A program made the translations under genes and the position numbers. A stretch of DNA of 64,000 bases, taken from Nicotiana tabacum (taxonomy: Eukaryota; Streptophyta; Magnoliopsida; Solanales; Solanaceae). The notes below the pieces were generated by a model, which worked only from the letters and a program-made list of their open reading frames with translations, did no database searches and was not told the origin of the DNA. The number at the start of each line of letters is the position of its first letter. The stretch's first letter is position 1. Location of the stretch: positions 24,296,822 through 24,360,821 of the forward strand of contig NC_134101.1 in assembly GCF_000715075.1 (NCBI RefSeq). Direction: 5' to 3'. Positions 34,063-46,150 of this stretch are shown here, one piece after another.

Positions 34063-34702
34063 TGTTCCAAGAAACGCGGGGACTATCTGTATACGGTCGA
34101 AATCGGGCATGTCAGATTTTATAGGCACGAGGAGCTGCCTCGAGAGTAAGCTCGTAATAAACCAGGCTCGAGCTCAATGGCAAAGTACGGAGCACGAAGA
34201 TCGAAGTGCTCGCTGAAGATCGAGACCGAGCATGACCGACTTCGAGTAAGGCATAATAACGGAATGTCGAGATATTAGCAACCGACCGAAGGTCTCGGTG
34301 AAAATCTCGGAACAAATCAAATCAAGCGGTTATTAACGTCAATCATGGGAATTATTTTCGTGATTAGAATTGTACCTTATTTAGAATTCCTCTACTATAT
34401 AAAAAAGGGACCCTATTCATTTGTAAGGGGCATTGATTCACTGAAAAAAATATACAAAAATGCTGCTCTCTATTTTACTTACTATCCATTACTGTTCATC
34501 ATTGTTCTCTATTGTTCTTCTTACCCAAGTTCGAGAACCTCTCGAATCGAGGTCGAAAGCGCTACTAGAACACTGGTTTGATTTATTTTGCTATTCAGAT
34601 TATCTATTTCAATTCCTTATTTGTCAATTGGTATTGGATTAAATTACCTATCTTTAAAACCACTAAACAAGTTTAATTGTTACTCGAATTTTAGGGTAAA
34701 TA
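34063..34702 (+). mobile_element. 5' LTR of the Tat element
   Basis: It opens TGTTCCAAGAAACGCGGGG and ends GGGTAAATA, followed within three bases by the primer-binding region. It carries a TATATAAAAAAGGGACCC promoter-like segment near 34398. It is about 640 bases long and highly similar to the 3' copy. Confidence 0.8.
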
Positions 34703-34704
34703 GT

Positions 34705-34722
34705 TTGGCGCCCACCGTGGGG
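34705..34722 (+). promoter_or_regulatory. Primer-binding site of the Tat element
   Basis: TTGGCGCCCACCGTGGGG directly follows the 5' LTR. This form is typical of Tat/Ogre-type elements. The matching tRNA was not established here. Confidence 0.6.
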
Positions 34723-34815
34723 CTAAGGATAATAGTGATTGTTCAGTACCGATTCTGGTAAAACACACTATTTTACGCTTGTTCTTCTTGAGTGCCTTTG
34801 CTTTCAGGTTAAAAC

Positions 34816-36575
34816 ATGTCAAACTCACAAAACGCATCCACACACGGTAACAATGACCTCGGATTACGCAATGAAAACGAAAATGTGATCGCTCCAGGAA
34901 TCGAGGTGCCACAGGCTAATCTCGGGGCAGCACCGGTTGCCAACCCAGTCGATGTCAGTTCGCACGTTGCTCTAAACGCGGACCTAGGTGCAGATCTCAA
35001 TGGGAGTGTATGCAGAGAAAACCGATCTAGTGGCCAAGGAACACAGGGCAGAGGAGACGAAGGAGTCAGTCTCCAATTGATATTCGAGATGCTTCAGGCT
35101 CAGCAAGACGCTATTGCTTAGTTACAAAATCAACATAGAGCTCCGAATAGGATCGAGCTGAAAATTACTTGCCTTACCGAGCTAGTGCCGGAGAGGCTGA
35201 ATGGTAACGAATCGGGGACTGATCCTGCGATAATTAAAATGCTGGAGGAGCTCACCAAAAGAATTGAATCAGGGGAGAAGAGAATCGAAGCCAACGATAA
35301 AAAAATGGAGACATACAACTCTCGAGTTGATGAGATACCGGGGGCACCGCCAATCTTGAGAGGGATGGATTCGAAGAAGTTTGTACAAAAGTCGTTTCCT
35401 CCAAGTGCGGCTCCGAAGCCTATTCCAAAGAAGTTTCGTATGCCAGACATACCCAAATACAATGGGACTATTGATCCCAACGAGCATGTTACTTCATATA
35501 CATGCGCCACTAAGGGTAACAATTTAGAGGATGATGAAATCGAATCCGGCTGTTGAAAAAATTTGGAGAAACCCTTTCGAAGGGAAAAATAATTTGGTAT
35601 CACAACCTGCCACCAAATTCCATCGATTCATTTGCCATATTAGCAGATTCTTTCGTAAAGGCACATGTTGGAGTCATAAAGGTCGCAACGAGAAAATCGG
35701 ACCTTTTCAAGGTAAGACAAAGGGATAATAAAATGCTAAGGGAGTTCGTGTCCCGATTTTAAATGGAACGCATTGAGTTGCCACTGGTCACAGATGATTA
35801 GGTCGTTCAAGCTTTCATCCAAGGGTTAAATGAACGGAGTTCGATAGCATCGCGGCAGTTGAAATAAAATTTGATCGAGTATCTAGTTATAACTTGGGCA
35901 GATGTACACAATCGATATCAGTCGAAGATCAGGTTCAAGGACGATCAATTAGGGGGCCCTTCCGGTTCAGTATATCCAAACGGGTCGACAGTTAAAAACC
36001 AGAGGGACATCGACAGGGAGCCAAGGTTAAACAGGGACCGATATTAACCATATACCGCAGATCGAAGGAACAATGGTTCAGGATGCAATTCTGCCCGGAA
36101 CGATCAAATAAGTGATCGAGAACAGAATTCTCGTAGACTTATGAGCAAAAGTGGTTTCGACAAGTATGCCAATACCATAGAGGCACCTCGGTTATCGGAA
36201 TATAACTTTATCATCGATGCATCAGGCATTGTTTCGGCAATCGGAAGGATCAGAGATACTAGGTGGCCCAAACTCATACAAATTGATCCTTCCCAAAGAA
36301 ACCCAAATTTGATGTGCAAGTATCATGGCACACATAGTCACAAGACCGAGGATTGTAGGCAATTAAGGGAGGAGGTAGCCCGTCTATTCAATGAGGGTTA
36401 CCTTTGGGAGTTCCTCAGCGATCGAGCCAAGAATCATTTCAGAGAAAGGGACGCCAACAGGAAAAATGAACAGAAGGAACCCCAACATGCCATTCATATG
36501 ATCGTCGGTGGGGTCGACATCCCACAGGAACCCATATTCAAACACACTAAGGTATCGGTCACTAGGGAAAAATGA
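34816..36575 (+). pseudogene. gag: Tat element gag remnant
   Basis: The start is MSNSQNASTHGNND at 34816. A coiled segment follows (LIFEMLQAQQDAIA), then a TAG at 35119 where the frame otherwise continues (LQNQHR). The capsid part shows MDSKKFVQKSFPP, FRMPDIPKYNGTIDPNEHV and FAILADSFVKAHVGV across frame changes near 35550. A zinc-knuckle-like motif is visible near 36320 (CKYHGTHSHKTEDCRQL). The C-terminal side reads HAIHMIVGGVDIP before a TGA at 36573. Frame changes and stops abolish function. Confidence 0.8.
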
Positions 36576-36639
36576 ACCCGAGATTATGTGCGCGAAGGCA
36601 CTTTATCATTCAACAACGAAGAAACAGAAGGCATTTCTC

Positions 36640-38460
36640 AGTCCCACAATGATGCTCTGGTAATTTCTATCTTATTAAATAAAGTTCAAGTTAAGCATGT
36701 TTTAGTGGATCCAGGTAGCTCGGCAAATATCATCCGATCGAGGGTCGTGGAGTAGCTCGGCCTACAAAGTCAAATCGTACCCGCAACTCGAGTCTTAAAC
36801 GGTTTCAATATGGCCAGTGAAACAACTAAATGGGAGATTATTTTACCAGTGAACGTGGCTGGAACCATTCAAGATACCAAGTTCCATGTAATCGAAGGCG
36901 ATATGAGGTATAATACCCTGCTCGGAAGGCCTTAGATCCACAATATGAGGGCAGTCCCTTCAACTCTCCACCAAATTATGAAATTCTCGACGTCGGACAG
37001 TGTAAAAACAGTATACATGGAGCAACATGCTGCAAAGAAAATGTTTGCGGTAAATGAGGTTACCCCGATATAGACACTATCAACTCGGAAAGGTCGAGCA
37101 TAAAAGATAATTAGAAAGTCAAATAGCAATCACAGCCACCAACCTCGACCGAATTAGGGTAGCGGGAGATAGAAGAAGAAGAAGAGGATTTTCTGACCCC
37201 TCGAAATTTTGTTGTTCCTGAAGATACTGATGCCACCAAATCAATGGTCGAAGAGCTGGAACATGTTATATTGATCGAGTACTTGCCCGAGAGAAAGGTA
37301 TACCTGGGAACGGGATTAACCCCCGAGCTAATGAAAAAAACTTATCCAATTTCTTATTGATAACATAGATTGTTTTGCTTGGTCCCATTTAGACATGACA
37401 GGGATTCCACCGGAGGTAACGACACATCGGCTAAGCCTGGACCCTAGATTCAAACTGGTGAAGCAAAAGAGAAGACCTCAGTCCGAAGTAAAGCACGCAT
37501 TCATAAAGGACGAGGTAACTAAACTTCTCAAAATAGGATCCATTCGGGAGGCCAAATATCTCGAATGGTTAGCCAATGTAGTTGTAGTCCCTAAAAAGGG
37601 GACAAACTTGAATGTGTGTAGATTATAAGGATTTAAACAAGGCGTGCCCCAAAGATTCTTTTCCACTGCCTAACATCGATCGCATGATCGATGCCATGGC
37701 CGACCACGAGATCCTTACTTTTTTCGATGCCTATTCCGGGTACAATCAAATCCAAATGAACTCGGAAGACCAAGAGAAGGCTTCATTTATCATTAAGTAT
37801 GGAACATATTGTTATAATGTAATGCCCTTCGGGCTAAAAAAATGCACGAGCTACTTACCAACGCCTAGTGAATAAAATATTTAAAGAACAAATAGGTAAA
37901 TCAATGGAGGTTTATATTGATGACATGCTAGTTAAGTCCCTGCACGCAGAAGACCATTTGGCTTATTTGCAGGAAACGTTCGAGATTTTAAGGAAATACA
38001 AAATGAAGCTCAACCCCGAGAAATGTGCTTTCGGGGTTGGTTCGGGCAAGTTCCTTAGCTTCATGGTATCAAATCGGGGGATTGAGATCAACCCCGATAA
38101 AATAAAAGCCATCGAAGACATCGCCGTCGTAGATAGTGTAAAAGCCATACAAAGGCTAACTGGACGGATAACTGCCTTAGGCCGATTCATTTCGAGGTCA
38201 TCGGATTGAAGTCACAGATTTTTCTCTTTACTCAAAAAGAAGAGCAATTTCGTCTGGACCCCGGAATGCCAACATGCATTGGAGGAGTTGAAGCGATACC
38301 TATCGAGCCCACCACTGCTTCACACTCCAAAGGAAGATGAGAAACTTTACTTGTACTTGGCAGTATCAGAAATCGCAGTAAGTGGTGTCCTAGTTCGGGA
38401 AGAGCAAGGTACGTAATTTTCCGTTTATTATGTAATTAGGAGAAGCAGAAACTAGATATC
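36640..38460 (+). pseudogene. pol: Tat element protease, reverse transcriptase and first RNase H remnant
   Basis: The protease motif HVLVDPGSSANIIRSRV lies at about 36690-36740, and LLGRP near 36920. The RT covers about 37330-38200: GIPPEVTTHRLSLDPRFK, CVDYKDLNKACPKDSFPLPNID, FFDAYSGYNQI, MPFGLKKCT and the catalytic YIDDMLVKS near 37912. Its thumb contains the segment GIEINPDKIKAI. Frame changes near 37612 and 37862 and a TGA after RSSD (38207) split it. The classical RNase H (LYLYLAVSEIAVSGVLVRE) ends at a TAA near 38418. Confidence 0.82.
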
Positions 38461-38749
38461 CACACTTAGAAAAAATGGCACTTGCACTGATAAGCGCCTC
38501 TAGAAAGTTAAGACTATACTTTCAATGTCACCCCGTTACGTATTAACCATTTACCCACTTCGTAATATTTTGCACAAACCCGAACTATCGGGTCGATTGG
38601 CCAAATGGGCCGTCGAACTCAGTGGGTAAGACATCGAATATCAACCTCAGACGGCCATCAAGTCTCAAATTTTAGCAGACTCTGTGGCCGATTTCACATC
38701 AACCCTCGTACCTGAAGTTGAAAAGGAACTCTTGTTAAAATCGGGTACG

Positions 38750-39059
38750 TCATCGGGTATGGACCCTTTTCACAGACGGTGCTTCAAATGTGAAGGGGTT
38801 CGGGCTAGGCATCATTTTGAAGCCGCCCACGAGTAGCACTATTAGGCAATCTATCAAAACTTCTAGGTTGACTAACAATGAGGCCGAGTACAAGGCCATG
38901 ATTGCAGGTCTCGAGCTAGCTAAAAGCCTGGGGGAAGAAATCGTTGAAGCCAAGTGTGAAGTGGTGAACCAAGTATATAAAACCTTCAATGTTCGAGAGG
39001 ATAGAATGCAAAGGTATTTGGACAAGCTGCAGGTAACTTTGCACCGTTTTAAGGAATGA
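38750..39059 (+). pseudogene. Tat element archaeal-type RNase H remnant
   Basis: This second RNase H follows the broken first one. It contains a TDGASN start (about 38771), GFGLGIILKPP, RLTNNEAEYKAMIAGLELAKSLG and VNQVYKTF. The Asp, Glu and later acidic positions of an archaeal-type RNase H are recognisable. Such a dual RNase H is characteristic of Tat elements. The TGA at 39057 interrupts where related elements read W. Confidence 0.8.
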
Positions 39060-39113
39060 ACTTTACAACATATACCTCGAGAACAAAATAGTGAGGCTGA
39101 TGCACTTGCAAAC

Positions 39114-40457
39114 TTGGGGTCGTCGGACGAGGAAGATGATATCAGCTCGGGGATTATCGTTCAACTCTCGATATCCGTGATTGAAGAAGGCCATGCCGAG
39201 GTAAACTCTACAAGATTAACGTGGGATTGGAGGAATAAATATATTGAATACTTGAAGAATGGAAAGCTCCCATCAGACCCTAAAGAGTCGAGGACCTTAC
39301 GAACCAAAGCTGCTCGATTCACATTGGCTGAAGATGGAATATTATATAGAAGAAAATTTGATGGACTATTGGCAGTGTGCTTAGGGCCATGAGGAACCAA
39401 TTATGTTTTACAAGAGGTCTATGAAGGCACTTGTGGGAACCACTCAGGCGCCGAATCACTGATTCACAAAATCATTAGAGCAGGATACTACTGGGATAGC
39501 ATGGAAAAATATAATAAGGAGTTTGTTCGAAAATATGATAAATGTCAAAGGTTTGCACCAATGATCCATCAGCCCGAAGAACAACTTCATTCAGTCCTAT
39601 CTTTATGGCCATTCATGAAATGAGGGATGGATATCGTTGGCCCCCTTCCAGCGACACCAGGTAAAGCTAAGTTCATTTTATTTATGACTGACTATTTCTC
39701 TAAGTGGGTTGAAGCACAGGTGTTCGAGAAAGTGAGTGAAAAAGAGGTTATAGACTTCATCTGGGATCACATCGTGTATCGATTTGGGATACCCACAGAA
39801 ATAGTATGCGACAATGGTAAGCACTTTATCGACAGTAAAGTGACGAAATTTCTTGAAGACCATAAAATAAAAAGGATATTGTCAACACCGTATCACCCTA
39901 GTGGGAACGGACATGCCGAATCGACGAACAAGACTACCATCCAAAACCTGAAGAAAAGGTTAAACGAAGCTAAAGGAAAATGGAGAGAAATTCTGCCCGA
40001 AGTCCTTTGGGCATATCGAACAACATCGAAATCCAGTACATGGGCAACCTCGTTTTCCTTAGTGTTTGGCTCTGAAGCCTTAATTCCAGTCGGAGAACCC
40101 AGCGCAAGGTTTTGACATGCATCGGAGGAATCGAACCGCGAGGCTATGAATACTAGCCTCGAATTATTATATGAAAAATGGGAAGCAACACTTGTTAGAA
40201 TGGCTATACAAAAGCAACAAATCGAAAGGTACTATAATAGAAGAACCAACCTTCGCCACTTCAGGGTCGGGAACTTAATCCTAAGGAAGGTCATCATCAA
40301 CACTTGAGATCCTAATGAAGGGAATCTCGGCTCGAATTGGGAAGGACCCTATCAAGTCCTCGATATAGTCGGAAAAGGGTCTTATAAACTCGGAACGATG
40401 GATGGCGAACCATTACCAAATAACTGGAACATATCACTTCTCAAACGGTATTATTAT
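39114..40457 (+). pseudogene. Tat element integrase remnant
   Basis: The linker and HHCC finger are at about 39410-39560 (GTCGNHSGAESLIHKIIRAGYYW, KCQRFAP). The core begins near 39627 with MDIVGPLPATPGKAKFI. The DDE residues are present: Asp in MDIVG, Asp in VCDNGKHF, Glu in GHAESTNK. WAYRTTSKSS and FGSEALIPV precede a TGA at 40113. The C-terminal piece continues to about 40457 (NLILRKVI, WEGPYQVLDIVGKGSYKL). Stops at about 39390, 39622 and 40113 disable it. Confidence 0.83.
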
Positions 40458-41095
40458 TAAGGTATGAATTTCTCCCTTCTTTCATTTCAACCGACATCGG
40501 ACCCTCAAAAAACCCAATGGGTAATAAGACGAAAGGGGGAAATAATAGCCATCTTTTAGAGGCCATATGGGCCTAACCTAAAAGAGCCTAAGGGCCAATA
40601 CATTTAGAGTTCGAGACTTTGTTCTCACTCAACTCGGACCTAAGGGTTCCACTATTCCGAGTTCAAAAAAAGTTGATTTGAACTTAGCTCAAGGATCCGG
40701 CATAAAACCTTAAGGGGTATGTTACTGTAAGTTCGAAAATTACCCATTATTTGATAAAAAAAACATAAGAGTTTATTCTATTCTAAGTTCGAAACATACT
40801 CGAACTCAGCTATAAAAACAGTGCAATCATGGCATCGATCAAGCCATCCGAAATCTCGAATATATTATTGAGCTCGGGGACTCGCCCTTGCATGTCAAAA
40901 AAAACTAAGGGTTTTGTTCTAAGTTTGAACTAGTGGTCACTCGATTACGGAGGCTGCAACAACAAAGCTTTCACAAGGAAAAAGCACAAAACACGTCTGA
41001 ACATAAAATTGAGAAGACATTCAAAAGAAGTTTTTCTATTATATATTGATAGAAAAGGTTATGTACAAGAGACCGATCAAGGTCTTACAAAAAGA
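40458..41095 (+). other. 3' non-coding region of the Tat element
   Basis: No open frame of note. A purine run GACGAAAGGGGGAAATAA near 40530 could be an internal polypurine tract, but it lies far from the 3' LTR. Confidence 0.4.
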
Positions 41096-43607
41096 GAAAC
41101 TAAGTCCTAACTATGGCCAGTTTCGACCTCTTCTTCGGGAGCAACTTCTCCTTCAGGCCCCTTATCGGATCCACCTCGAGTGCCTTCTTCTTCATCATCT
41201 TCGTCGTCAAAGGAGGCAAGCTACCTGACTTCGGCCTCAAGCACCTTGTCTCAGGCTATCTCCTCGGAGAGGTCAAAACCTCAAGTATGGATTTCCTCGA
41301 GGGTTTCCCTCCGGGATTGACACTTTGTCGAGTCAATGATCCATTGCTATCGGTCAGAAGCCTCCCTTACTTGCATTTGAGCAGCCTCAACATCGGCCCG
41401 GTACATGGCAATGGACTTGTACGCCATGAATTTTGTCTTCTCGATCTCCGCCTTGGCCTTAACAAGCCCTGTTTCAAGCTCCTCGATCCTCTTAGCTTGG
41501 GCCAAACTTTTCTCTTTGACGCCCGAAGTTGAACCTCGGCCGATGACAGTTTGGCCGAGGTAGTTTCTTTTTCTGCAGCCAGGCGGTCCATATTCTCCTT
41601 CCACCGATCACAATCAGCCTTTACTTGATCAACTTCTCCCCGAAGCAGCTCGATCTTTTCAACCTTTTGCTGCAACTGAGATAGTGAAGTATTAGCCTCC
41701 ACAGTTGGGTCGAGTCCTTACTTTATCAAAAGGATGCTCACCTGCTTATCTAGCTCGGCCTCTTCCTCATGAGCCTTGGCCTAATCCGCTTGAAGGTCCT
41801 TTATAGTTTTGTCTTTTTGGCAGTAAAGAAGCTTCAAAGCGTTCCTCTCCTCTGAGACCCTTTGGAGCTCGGTTTTACACTGGCTAAGGTCAGCTCAAAA
41901 CTTGGCGAAGGCCTATACAAAAAAGGAAAAAACAAGTCAGATTTAGAGAAAAAGAAAAAGGAGAGAAAAGAAAAGAAGTGCAGTAAACTGATTCTTACCC
42001 GAGATAAGAGACGTTGGGCCTTTTCTAAAAGAATAGAAGCATCATCGATGTTAGAGGCATCATCGACTCCAGTAAAGCAATCCCGAAAGGGATCCCCTAC
42101 ACTAGAGTCTCCGCCTATATCAGAATTCTTCAACTTTTGAGCTTCCCTTAGTGCCTCCTCAGAAAAGGTCAGGAGAGAAGGCAAGTGACCTGCTGTCATG
42201 GTCCCGAGCAAGTCGCTCGGGATGCTCTGATCTATCTTCGGGGTCTCGGAACCGGCCCCGTGTAGTAAAGTTGTAGATGGCCGAGAAATGGTCTCGACCT
42301 CTGGTAATTCGGGATCCTCACCCGATTTATTTTTGTAAGCCTCCTCGACACGAGGCTTGATTTTAGCAGCCGTCGTCGACTCGGAAGGTTTGGTGACCTC
42401 GACGGCTTTCCTAGGTCGGACCGTCTGTGCCGAGGCATTTTACTCCCCCCCCCTTCTTCTTCTTCTTCTTCTTCGTCTCTCAGTTTTTGGACCGAGTCCA
42501 TCGTGAGAGCGATTACTTTCCTCATCACCCTTCAAAGTTTGGGCTTGGGGTCCTCGGACTGCGAGGCAATTTTCCTCTTCTTGTCTTCCTCGACTTCGGA
42601 GCCGGGGACTTGGTTTCTTCCTCGCCACTTGAAGGCCTCAAAATGGAATCCTTAGTCAGGCCTACATGAAAGAAAATTAGTGATGAATGGAGTATAGAAA
42701 GTGTTTTAGAACATGAAAAAGGAGATCCTTACCGTGGTTCTTGGCCTCCCATATGCCCTTTGCCAAATCATGCCATGCACGTTCGGCATATGTGAAAGTT
42801 GAGGCTAACTTCCGAACCCAAACTTCGAGGTCAGGTATCGCTTGAGGCATCCAAGGAACAGCTGCATATCGAAAGGGGATGTCAGGCGAAGTCGAAGAAG
42901 GTAGAAGGGCAAAGTTTAGAAGATCACTTACGGTTGAAGTTTCACTCCTCGTGGAAAGGCATCTTCTCTTTCGGGATAATGTCGCACGTCTTCACCCGTA
43001 TAAAATGGCTCATCCAACCCTGATCCTTATCCTCATCGATGCTCGAGATCAAGGCCTTCGTTCCTCGGCATTAGAGCCTGATTAGTCCTCGGTAGATTCG
43101 AGGCTAGTACAATCGCATGAGGTGATTTAGAGTGAACTCTAGCCCCTCGGCCTTGCTAGAGAAGAAGCGCATCATGATTACTATGCGCCATGGAGAGGGG
43201 TGGATTTGGACGAGGGTGACCTGATATCTTTTACAAAGATCAATAATTACTGGGTCAAGGGGACTCAGTGTGAAGGGGTAAGTGTAAACACTTAAGAACC
43301 TCTCCACATAGGCGGTGATGGTCTCTTCGGGAGTAGGAATTTGCACCACGACCTAGCGACCCCAGTTGCAGTCCCTATTCACGGCCTCGAGGTGACTCTT
43401 CGATATTGAGCACATGTACATTGACACATGCTCACATCGGTATGGGATCGATGAAGGGTTTTCGACCTTGAAATCGGATTTTAGAGTACACGAGCCGGGA
43501 ACATAATCATGGGGAAGAGGCTCTGCCGGCGTCTTGCCACCGGACGGCCGAGAAGAGGTGCAAGAAGCTTTCTCTTTCTGTGGTACAGTCTTTGAGGTTT
43601 TCTCCAT
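41096..43607 (-). pseudogene. Broken antisense multi-exon gene in the Tat element (Transposase_28-like plus coiled coil)
   Basis: On the minus strand, 43607-42920 reads MEKTSKTVPQKEK, then PTPEETITAYVERFLSVYTYP, LCKRYQVTLVQIHPSPWRIV and GLEFTLNHLMRLY. This resembles the Pfam family 'putative gypsy type transposon' (Transposase_28). Three in-frame stops sit in it: TAG near 43351, TAG near 43104 and TAA near 43075, with a TGA near 42950. Consensus splice sites then join further exons, including VPWMPQAIPDLEVWVRKLAS (about 42860-42735), an acidic (GAA)n-coded stretch (42450-42480) and SEEALREAQKLKNSD. The last part, 41880-41350, is coiled-coil-like (LSQLQQKVEKIELLRGEVDQV). It ends near 41110. 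The product's role is unknown; similar antisense genes are known from Grande/Retand-type elements. Confidence 0.75.
42441..42476. repeat. Poly-C and (CTT)n run in the antisense gene
   Basis: About ten C residues are followed by seven CTT units. On the minus strand this encodes Glu-rich then Gly-rich residues. Confidence 0.9.
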
Positions 43608-43947
43608 TTGTATAAGTAAAAAAGAGCGAAGAAAGATGGAAAATCAGTGGTTTCGGTGCTAATGACAGTGGTTCTACAGACGGCAAAAAAGAGGAGATGA
43701 AAAGAGTAAGAATACTTAGAGGTTTGATTAGAGTAAAAGTAAAGTTTGATTCAATAAAGGAGCGGGTATTTATAAGTTCACGGTGATAGTTTGGTGGCGT
43801 TAGTGGCCGACCGCTAGCTGACAAACATTAATGATTTGGGGAACTGAACTAACGGGACATTTCGATCACATCTGTCACTTACGTCATAAGGACGACGTCA
43901 TGATCGAGGTTTCGAAAAATCAAGGCTCAATCCGTTGCTTATTATTT

Positions 43948-44588
43948 TATTCCAAGAAACGCGGGGACTATCTGTATACAGTCGAAATCGGGCATGTCAG
44001 ATTTCATATAGGCACGAGGAGCTGCCTTGAGAGTAAGCTCGTAATAAACCAGACTCGAGCTCAATGGCAAAGTACGGAGCACGAAAATCGAAGTGTTCGC
44101 TGAAGATCGAGACCGAGCATGACCGATTTCGAGTAAGGCATAATAACAGAATGGCGAGATATTAGCAACCGACCGAAGGTCTCAGCGAAAATCTCGGAAC
44201 AGATCAAATCAAGCGGTTATTGACGTCAATCATGGGAATTGTTTTCATGATTAGAATTGTATCTTATTTAGGATTCCTCTACTATATAAAGAGGGACCCT
44301 ATTCATTTGTAAGGGGCATTGATTCACTGATAAAAATATATAAAAATGCTACTCTCTATTTTACTTATTATCCATTACTGTTCATAATTGTTCTTTACTG
44401 TTCTTCTTACCCAACTTCGAGACCCTCATGAATCGAGGTCGAAAGCGCTGCTAGAACACTTGTTTGATTTATTTTGCTATTCAGATTATCTATTTCAATT
44501 CCTTGTTTGTCAATTGGTATTGGATTAAATTACCTATCTTTAAAACCTCTAAACAAGTTTAATTGTTACTCGAATTTTAGGGTAAATA
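43948..44588 (+). mobile_element. 3' LTR of the Tat element
   Basis: It matches the 5' copy from TTCCAAGAAACGCGGGG to GGGTAAATA. The preceding bases show no clear polypurine tract, unlike the other Ty3 elements in the window. Confidence 0.8.
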
Positions 44589-45655
44589 CTAGGCGTATTG
44601 ATTAATTTTGTTATTAATGGTAATATTCATAGTTGTTATAAAAAAAAAATATTCAATTATTACAGTGGTGGTGTCATACCCGAGACGAGATAATAATTTA
44701 CAACTAGACTAGTTCGTCACGTTTTAGCATTTTCGTCTCTCTGCACCGTTCCTGATCTATGGTACAACAATATATTGAACTAGAAATATGGAACAAAGAA
44801 AAATAAAAATCTAAGAGCCTATTTGTTGGTATCGTGACAATTTTCCCATTCAATTTTTTAGTATAATAGTTTCTAAATAATTTGGCAGTAATTAAATGAT
44901 TTAGCTCTGTCATTACTTCTGTGGTCACATCGGCTTTAACTTGGCCTGATTAAAGGGTCATGTTTTTGAGCAATAAAGGATTAAACTTTCCTAATGTATT
45001 TAGGTCTTTATAATTCATACAAGAACCCCGATCAGTGAAAATAATCATGGCCTAAGCAATTAATGGAGACAAACTTAAAAATCCATACTAAAAGGAAATT
45101 TTCAAATTAGAGAGAGCTAGATTACAAAACCAGTAATGATTCAAGGAATACAGGTTACTATTTTTTACCATTCTAATTAACTTATAGTAAATCAGCTTAA
45201 TTACTGCTATAAAATTTATATAAAAATATATCCCCCAACTTGTGAAACAGCTAATAAAGATACGGAAGAAAAGAGAAAAAGGAAAGTAATTGTACGTTTC
45301 ACATGTTTGAAAATCATTACTACTTAGTTGTAGCTAGAAGTGCTATGTAACTTAAGAGATGATTGTTAGAGGAATGTCTGGTGCACATGATAGGTTGGGG
45401 CCACCAACTCAAATGTCGACAAAGGAAGAGGAAATCGAAAAAGAAATAAATTCAAAACCCAAAACTAGCTGTTATTATGCTATGAATAACTTAAGCACAT
45501 TCGGGCCACATATGATTGCAAGTCCAGTACAACGTATGGATTCGAGCCTACAAATAGACAAAGGCCTATAGAGTGTCAACATATCAATTCACTGGTAAGC
45601 CAATCGGACAATAACAAAGTTAAAATCCTTAGAGGCTTTTCCTAAGGCTTGTCTG
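44589..45655. other. AT-rich spacer
   Basis: A 70-codon frame at 45359-45571 (MIVRGMSGAHDRLGPPTQMS) has no recognised domain. Nothing else is evident. Confidence 0.4.
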
Positions 45656-46150
45656 GAGGAAAAGTATTAAAAATAGCACGGAGTATCCAATTTTCGAACT
45701 GATAATTGAAAAATAACCAACATTTACAAAGTCATTGAAAAATAGTCACTATTTTGTTGCAATATGGAAAGTGCAAGCATAATATATTAGAGTTTGGTGC
45801 ACATGTGTATGAACTTCCAGCAGCACACAGAAAATTCCAGCATAATATACTAGAAATTGGAGCACCTGTGTATGAACTTCCAGCATATTATGCTGGACCA
45901 ATATATTATGCTGGAACTCCATCATAATAAATATACTGGAGTTCCAGTATAATATACTGGAACTCTAGTATATTATGCTGGAAGTTCACATGTAAAAAAT
46001 TCGAACTCTAGTATATTATGCTGGAATATTTTTCGGATTTTGAACAGTATTTTTATTAAAAAATGGCTAAATTTTTATTAATTTTGAAATTGTGACTATT
46101 TTTTAATTACTACTTATAAATTTAATTATTTTTTAATTTCACCCTGAACA
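45656..46150. mobile_element. Non-autonomous repeat with clustered CCAGCATATTATGCTGG palindromes
   Basis: The outer parts are related inverted sequences (GAAAAATAGTCACTATTTTG near 45735; AAATTGTGACTATTTTTTAA near 46085). The centre, 45820-46025, holds a series of TCCAGCATATTATGCTGGA-type palindromes and variants (CCAGTATAATATACTGG, CTAGTATATTATGCTGG). It has no coding capacity. It resembles a repeat that is common in Solanaceae DNA. Confidence 0.6.

Larger units (their letters stand above)
34063..44588 (+). mobile_element. Tat-lineage Ty3 retrotransposon with antisense gene, degenerate
   Basis: Structure: LTR (34063-34702), PBS-like GGCGCCCACCGTGGGGC, gag, PR, RT, RNase H, a second (archaeal-type) RNase H, IN, a long 3' region with a multi-exon antisense gene, then LTR (43948-44588). 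The dual RNase H, the GGCGCC-type primer site and the antisense gene place it in the Tat lineage (Retand/Grande-like). LTR ends have decayed (TG to TA at 43948; CA to TA at 34702 and 44588). Possible target sites TAAGG and CTAGG agree at only three of five bases. The protein frames contain many stops. Confidence 0.88.

Noticed and set aside
41113..41532. 139-codon + strand frame in the Tat 3' region
   Set aside because: The opposite strand carries the coiled-coil exons of the antisense gene with family resemblance; this frame is their shadow.
45359..45571. 70-codon frame MIVRGMSGAHDRLG
   Set aside because: No known domain, no neighbouring exons with consistent splice sites, and a high chance of random occurrence in this length of DNA.
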